Shown: one piece after another, positions 6,872 through 10,760 of the stretch
How the letters are laid out: each line of letters opens with the position of its first letter
Numbering within the stretch: position 1 is the stretch's first letter
Assembly (NCBI GenBank): GCA_017936025.1
Contig: JAGBGL010000132.1
Span: forward strand, 1-10,760
Length of the DNA: 10,760 nt
Source: Bacillota bacterium
GTDB lineage: Bacteria > Bacillota > Clostridia > Peptostreptococcales > Anaerovoracaceae
Direction: 5' to 3'
Notes under the pieces: model-generated
What the model was told of the DNA's origin: nothing
Databases searched by the model: none
What the model saw: the letters and a program-made list of their open reading frames with translations, nothing else
Translations under genes and position numbers: made by a program

Positions 6872-8519
6872 AAAGTTTTTGTACATAGTGATGTTCCTCA
6901 TCTGTATGCTCAGTTTTCTGTCAGCAATCGTTGCGCTGGTGGGAGCATCCACGCTGAACTCCATTTCTAATTACATGGACCCGTACTTTCTGACCAGTCA
7001 TGGCTACGGATCGTTTGAAGAGTTTCTCCGGGATTCAAAGCTGCATCTGGCAATGGATCCGGCCAGTGTAGAGCATCAGCTGGAATTATGGACAGTTGCC
7101 GGTATAGGTGCTGCGGTTCTGGCGTTGATGAGTCTGATCTATCTGGTAGCGGCAGTCGGAGACAGAGATTCTACAGGGAAGATATATATATCAAGATTTG
7201 ATAAAGTGCCCGGTGAGATCCAGCTGGCTGCGATATCCGCGATTTTCTTCGGAGGCGGAGGACTTTTTCTTGTATTTGTTGAAGATGTTGTGGCTTCTAT
7301 ATACGGATACGGATATCTGAAAACAGGCTTCGAAATGACATTAAGTGTTGCGGCAACAGTTGCAATAGGATTCAGTGCTGCAGCACTGGGACTTGCGCTG
7401 ATACTTTCAAATGCAAAAAAAGTGAAGGCCAATCACTGGCTGGACAATACTATTGTAGGCTGGCTGTTCAATAAGCTCTACAGAGAAGTAGGCAAAGGCG
7501 GAAGCCTGATGAAGAAAGTTGTATTTACGGCGATAATCATATGTGTGATGTCTGCTACTGTTTATCTGGCACCTGTTGCCCTGGTGCTGATACTGGTATT
7601 CGTGCCTAAGCTGGTGCATCAGTATGAGGCGATAAAGACCGGAGTACAGGCTGTAAATGACGGCGATCTGGAGTATAAGATACCGCCGCAGGGAGACGGC
7701 GAATTCGGGCAGCTGGCCGAAGGCATCAACGAAATGACTGGCGCAATAAACCTTGCAGCGCAGAATGAGATGAGAACGCAGAGGATGAAGACGGATCTGA
7801 TTTCTAATGTTTCTCATGATCTGAAAACGCCGCTGACATCTATCGTAAATTATGTGGATCTTTTGAAGCAGGAAAACCTCACGCCGCAGCAGAGAAAATC
7901 TTATCTGGATATTTTGAGCCAGAAAACAGAGAGGCTGTGTCAGCTGACAGAGGATCTGTTTGAAGCTGCAAAGGCTTCAAGCGGAGCGATGCCTGTGGAA
8001 ATGACTTCTCTGGATTTTGTATCGCTGCTCAATCAGAGCCTGGGCGAAATGAACGAGCGTGTTGAACGTTCGGGACTTGACTTTGTGATAAATTATCCTG
8101 AAGATAAATTCTTTGTCTATGCAGACGGCAGACTTCTGTGGAGAGTAATTTCCAACCTGCTCAGCAATGTATTGAAATATTCACAGGATAATACGAGAGT
8201 ATATATAGATTTTTACAGAAACGGCAGCATGGTAACTATGGAAATGAAAAACATTTCCAGACAGTCTCTGAATGTCGATCCTGAAACTTTGATGGAGCGG
8301 TTTAAAAGAGGAGATGAATCCAGAACCATTGAAGGAAGCGGTCTGGGGCTTACTATTGCTAAAGATCTCATGAAACTTATGGATGGCCGCATTGAGCTTG
8401 CCATTGACGGTGATCTGTTCAAGGCGATGGTGAGTCTTGAGGAGGCAGAAGCACCCGAAGATCTGCTGCTGGGATTTTCTGAAGAAGATAACAGAAATGA
8501 AGATAAAATAGATGAATAA
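6846..8519 (+). CDS. Multi-pass membrane sensor histidine kinase
   Basis: This 557-residue kinase is the partner of the overlapping response regulator. Hydrophobic segments lie at about residues 11-34, 83-105, 125-145, 164-188 and 225-254; the last is 30 residues long with a central Ala-Pro. An even number of passes is needed to put both the basic N-terminus and the catalytic part inside, so the last segment may be a tight hairpin, giving six. A roughly 48-residue outside loop (35-82) is the largest candidate sensing region. HAMP follows at about 258-307, then HisKA with H324 (SNVSHDLKTPL), then the ATPase domain with N-box N437 and N441 (SNLLSNVLKYSQ), the F-box region ERFKRGDESR, and the G-box GSGLGL (498-502). 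The G1 box DxGxG is replaced by KNISRQS, as in many clostridial VanS-like kinases. The ligand is unknown. Confidence 0.93.
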   Translation: MAIRSRKFKKFLYIVMFLICMLSFLSAIVALVGASTLNSISNYMDPYFLTSHGYGSFEEFLRDSKLHLAMDPASVEHQLELWTVAGIGAAVLALMSLIYLVAAVGDRDSTGKIYISRFDKVPGEIQLAAISAIFFGGGGLFLVFVEDVVASIYGYGYLKTGFEMTLSVAATVAIGFSAAALGLALILSNAKKVKANHWLDNTIVGWLFNKLYREVGKGGSLMKKVVFTAIIICVMSATVYLAPVALVLILVFVPKLVHQYEAIKTGVQAVNDGDLEYKIPPQGDGEFGQLAEGINEMTGAINLAAQNEMRTQRMKTDLISNVSHDLKTPLTSIVNYVDLLKQENLTPQQRKSYLDILSQKTERLCQLTEDLFEAAKASSGAMPVEMTSLDFVSLLNQSLGEMNERVERSGLDFVINYPEDKFFVYADGRLLWRVISNLLSNVLKYSQDNTRVYIDFYRNGSMVTMEMKNISRQSLNVDPETLMERFKRGDESRTIEGSGLGLTIAKDLMKLMDGRIELAIDGDLFKAMVSLEEAEAPEDLLLGFSEEDNRNEDKIDE

Positions 8520-8543
8520 GACCTGTTGACACAGGTCTTTTTT
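8518..8543 (+). terminator. Rho-independent terminator overlapping the kinase stop codon
   Basis: A 9-bp perfect stem (8518-8526 AAGACCTGT with 8531-8539 ACAGGTCTT) and a TGAC loop lead into six T residues (8538-8543). The stem begins inside the TAA stop codon (8517-8519), so the end of translation and the end of transcription are tightly packed. Confidence 0.9.
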
Positions 8544-8570
8544 AATGTTACTTTTGGAGAAGATACGAAT

Positions 8571-8585
8571 ATACATCTAATGTAT
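8571..8585. repeat. Short palindrome upstream of the ornithine decarboxylase (possible operator)
   Basis: ATACAT-CTA-ATGTAT is a perfect inverted repeat 8 bases before the AAAGGAGG site. It overlaps the best, though weak, -10 candidate (TCTAAT at 8576-8581, with TTGGAG at 8554-8559 and a 16-base spacer). AT-rich DNA often yields such repeats by chance, so this is tentative. Confidence 0.35.
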
Positions 8586-8592
8586 AAAATAT

Positions 8593-8600
8593 AAAGGAGG
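8593..8600 (+). promoter_or_regulatory. Ribosome binding site supporting a GTG start
   Basis: AAAGGAGG lies 7 bases before the GTG at 8608. No ATG is at usable spacing, and the GTG start gives an N-terminus that aligns in length with known ornithine decarboxylases. Confidence 0.85.
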
Positions 8601-8607
8601 TAGCGGC

Positions 8608-10760
8608 GTGCGCTCATTAAAAATTGCATTCACAGAATCTGTGAAAGATTTATTTTCTACAACAAGACCTATGATAGATGCATCAGTGACAGACTATACC
8701 GATATAGCGGCAGCTGTTGTATCTGACACAGATATGGATATTATCAGAGCTATCGATGAGACAAAATTCGGCGTACCGATTTTTGTGTTTTCGGAGACCT
8801 GTGAAGAACCTTGTGATGAACTTAATGAAATAGTTTACCGCTGGGTATATGTTAAAGACCTGAACAGAAGCATCGTTGATAATGAAATCGAGGCGGCTGC
8901 GGAACAGTACGAATGGCGAGTGCTTCCTCCGTTCTTCGAAACTCTCAGCAACTACATGGAACTGAAAAACCAGCAGTTCAACTGTCCGGGACATCAGGGC
9001 GGCCAGTATTTCAGAAAGCATCCTGCAGGCAGATACCTGTATGATTTCTACGGAGAAATGATATTCCGTTCCGACATCTGTAATGCTGACGTTGCGCTGG
9101 GCGATCTGCTGATCCATGAAGGGCCGGCTGAAGAGGCACTGAAAAATGCAGCAAAAGTATTCCATTCTGATAATACATTCTTTGTAATGAATGGTACTTC
9201 CACTTCCAATATCATTGTAGGGACAGCACTGGTTGCACCGGGAGATCTGGTTCTCTTCGACAGAAATAATCACAAATCCATTTATGATGCAACAATGATA
9301 CAGGCGGGAGGAACACCTATTTATCTGGAAACTTCCAGAAATCCGTTCGGTTTCATCGGAGGAATAGATGATCACTGCTTTGATGAAGCATATCTGAGAG
9401 AAAGAATCGCGAAAGTCGATCCCGAAAAAGCAAAGGCAGAAAGACCTTTCCGTCTTGCCGTGATCCAGCTGGGAACTTATGATGGAACGATCTATAATGC
9501 GCGTCAGGTGGTCGACCGTATCGGACATCTGTGCGACTACATTCTGTTCGACTCCGCATGGGTAGGTTATGAACAGTTTATTCCTATGATGAAGAACTGC
9601 TCACCGCTGCTTCTGGAACTGGGACCTGATGATCCGGGTATCTTCGTTACTCAGTCCGTACACAAACAGCAGGCGGGATTCTCCCAGTCCTCCTATATAC
9701 ATAAAAAGGACTCCCACATCAAAGGCCAGAAGAGATATCTGGACTACAAGAGATTTAACAACTCTTACAGAGCTCATTCCAGCACATCCCCGTTCTATCC
9801 TATTTTCGCGGCACTGGATGTAAATGCGAGAATGCAGGACAGAGCGGCAGGACGTAAAATGTGGGCCGATTGTGTGAAGATGGGTATCGAAACAAGAAAA
9901 GCTATATTCCGTAACTGCAGTCTGCTGAGACCTTTTGTCCCTCCTACAGTGAACGGAAAACCATGGCAGGAGCATGACACAGAAGAAATCGCACAGAACA
10001 TCGACTTTTTCAAATTTATTCCGGGAGAAAAGTGGCATTCTTTCGAAGGCTACGGCGAAGAACAGTACTTCGTTGATCCTAACAAGCTGATGCTGACAAC
10101 ACCGGGTATCGATGTAGAAACAGGAGAATACGAAGATTTCGGTATCCCTGCGACAATTCTGGCAAACTATCTGAGAGATAACCGCATCATCCCTGAAAAG
10201 AATGACTTCAACTCCATCCTGTTCCTGATGACACCGGCAGAAACTAAACCTAAACTGGATTCACTGGTTGCCCAGCTCAAGAGATTCGAAAAGCTGGTTG
10301 CAGAGAATGCTTCTGTCAGCCGTGTTATCCCGTATCTGTACGGCGCTAATCAGGACCGTTACAGAGGTGTAGGCATCCGTGATCTGTGTCAGGAAATGCA
10401 CGACTTCTACAAAGAAAGAAACGCTAAAGAATATCAGCGCAGACTTTTCAGAGAGGCAACTCTTCCGGAAGTAGCACTGTCTCCATATGAAGCAGGCAAA
10501 GAGTTGATCAGAAATCACGCAAAACTGGTTCCTCTGGATCAGCTGGAAGGCGAAGTTGCACTGGAAGGTGCACTGCCTTATCCGCCAGGTATTTTCTGCG
10601 TAGCACCCGGCGAACGCTGGAGTAAAGATGCAGTCGAATACTTCAAGATCCTTGAAGAAGGTATCAACAGATTCCCTGGATTCGCACCTGAGATCCACGG
10701 TGTATATCTGGAAAAAGAAAACGGAAAAACTAAGACATATGCATATGTCTGGGATCCTGA
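8608..10760 (+). CDS. speC: Ornithine decarboxylase, SpeC/SpeF type, last few residues missing
   Basis: This is a PLP-dependent fold-type I decarboxylase that turns ornithine into putrescine and CO2 in the cytoplasm, consuming a proton. The 717 visible codons compare with 711 residues in E. coli SpeC and 732 in SpeF, so only a short tail is cut off. Residues 1 to about 105 form the N-terminal wing. The catalytic core starts at FNCPGHQGG and keeps long blocks shared with E. coli SpeC, for example NADVALGDLLIHEG, LFDRNNHKS (H222), NPFGFIGGIDDHCF, QLGTYDGTIYNARQVVD and ILFDSAWVGYEQF (D315). The PLP lysine is K353 in QSVHKQQAGFSQ. The C-terminal part has FEGYGEEQYFVDP, LCQEMHDFY and GALPYPPGIFCVAPGE. 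These blocks favour ornithine over lysine or arginine, but the choice rests on sequence likeness. Its role may be polyamine supply or acid resistance; a PotE-type ornithine/putrescine antiporter would lie beyond the window if the second holds. Confidence 0.94.
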   Translation, partial: MRSLKIAFTESVKDLFSTTRPMIDASVTDYTDIAAAVVSDTDMDIIRAIDETKFGVPIFVFSETCEEPCDELNEIVYRWVYVKDLNRSIVDNEIEAAAEQYEWRVLPPFFETLSNYMELKNQQFNCPGHQGGQYFRKHPAGRYLYDFYGEMIFRSDICNADVALGDLLIHEGPAEEALKNAAKVFHSDNTFFVMNGTSTSNIIVGTALVAPGDLVLFDRNNHKSIYDATMIQAGGTPIYLETSRNPFGFIGGIDDHCFDEAYLRERIAKVDPEKAKAERPFRLAVIQLGTYDGTIYNARQVVDRIGHLCDYILFDSAWVGYEQFIPMMKNCSPLLLELGPDDPGIFVTQSVHKQQAGFSQSSYIHKKDSHIKGQKRYLDYKRFNNSYRAHSSTSPFYPIFAALDVNARMQDRAAGRKMWADCVKMGIETRKAIFRNCSLLRPFVPPTVNGKPWQEHDTEEIAQNIDFFKFIPGEKWHSFEGYGEEQYFVDPNKLMLTTPGIDVETGEYEDFGIPATILANYLRDNRIIPEKNDFNSILFLMTPAETKPKLDSLVAQLKRFEKLVAENASVSRVIPYLYGANQDRYRGVGIRDLCQEMHDFYKERNAKEYQRRLFREATLPEVALSPYEAGKELIRNHAKLVPLDQLEGEVALEGALPYPPGIFCVAPGERWSKDAVEYFKILEEGINRFPGFAPEIHGVYLEKENGKTKTYAYVWDP

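Noticed and set aside
8683..10698. Minus-strand open frames opposite the ornithine decarboxylase
   Set aside because: The plus strand encodes an unmistakable conserved enzyme through the whole stretch; the antisense frames are by-products of its codon use.
1..10760. CRISPR arrays, tRNA or rRNA genes, insertion sequences, phage genes
   Set aside because: I found no direct repeat arrays, cloverleaf-like gene ends, transposase motifs or integrase genes in the window.

Overview
The window looks like chromosomal DNA of a low-to-moderate-GC, strictly anaerobic Firmicute (Clostridia-type). The supporting signs are strong AGGAGG-type ribosome binding sites, TTGACA/TATAAT-type promoters, U-tract hairpin terminators, a flavodiiron O2/NO reductase, a DUF2284 cysteine-rich protein, and a VanS-like histidine kinase typical of clostridia. 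The exact genus cannot be fixed from the sequence. No phage, insertion sequence, CRISPR array, tRNA or rRNA is visible.

Layout. (1) Positions 1-1187, minus strand: a flavodiiron protein (FprA family) with its 3' end cut by the window edge. (2) Positions 1188-1343: a divergent control region with a well-formed promoter in each direction. (3) Positions 1344-1907, plus: a DUF2284 protein with two four-cysteine clusters, closed by a strong terminator. (4) Positions 2001-2890, plus: a YeaE-like aldo/keto reductase broken by a one-base frameshift near 2597-2599. (5) Positions 2982-5108, plus: a 708-residue lipoprotein with a PA domain, an M28 metallopeptidase core and a large C-terminal extension; it has its own promoter, an inverted repeat over the -35 box, and a terminator. 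(6) Positions 5229-6095, plus: a PgeF/LACC1-family copper or zinc oxidoreductase-like protein of unusual architecture. (7) Positions 6185-8519, plus: an OmpR-type response regulator and an overlapping multi-pass histidine kinase, ended by a terminator that overlaps the stop codon. (8) Positions 8608-10760, plus: an almost complete SpeC/SpeF-type ornithine decarboxylase that runs off the right edge.

How the genes relate. The flavodiiron protein and the DUF2284 gene share a divergent control region, so joint control in response to oxygen or nitric oxide is possible but not shown. No terminator or clear promoter lies between pgeF and the two-component pair, so these three may be read together. 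The ornithine decarboxylase follows the kinase after a terminator, in its own unit; control of it by the adjacent two-component system is a reasonable guess only. I see no clear new multi-gene system. The points most worth a second look are the frameshifted reductase, the PgeF variant, the extended M28 lipoprotein and the inverted repeats that sit over or near promoters.
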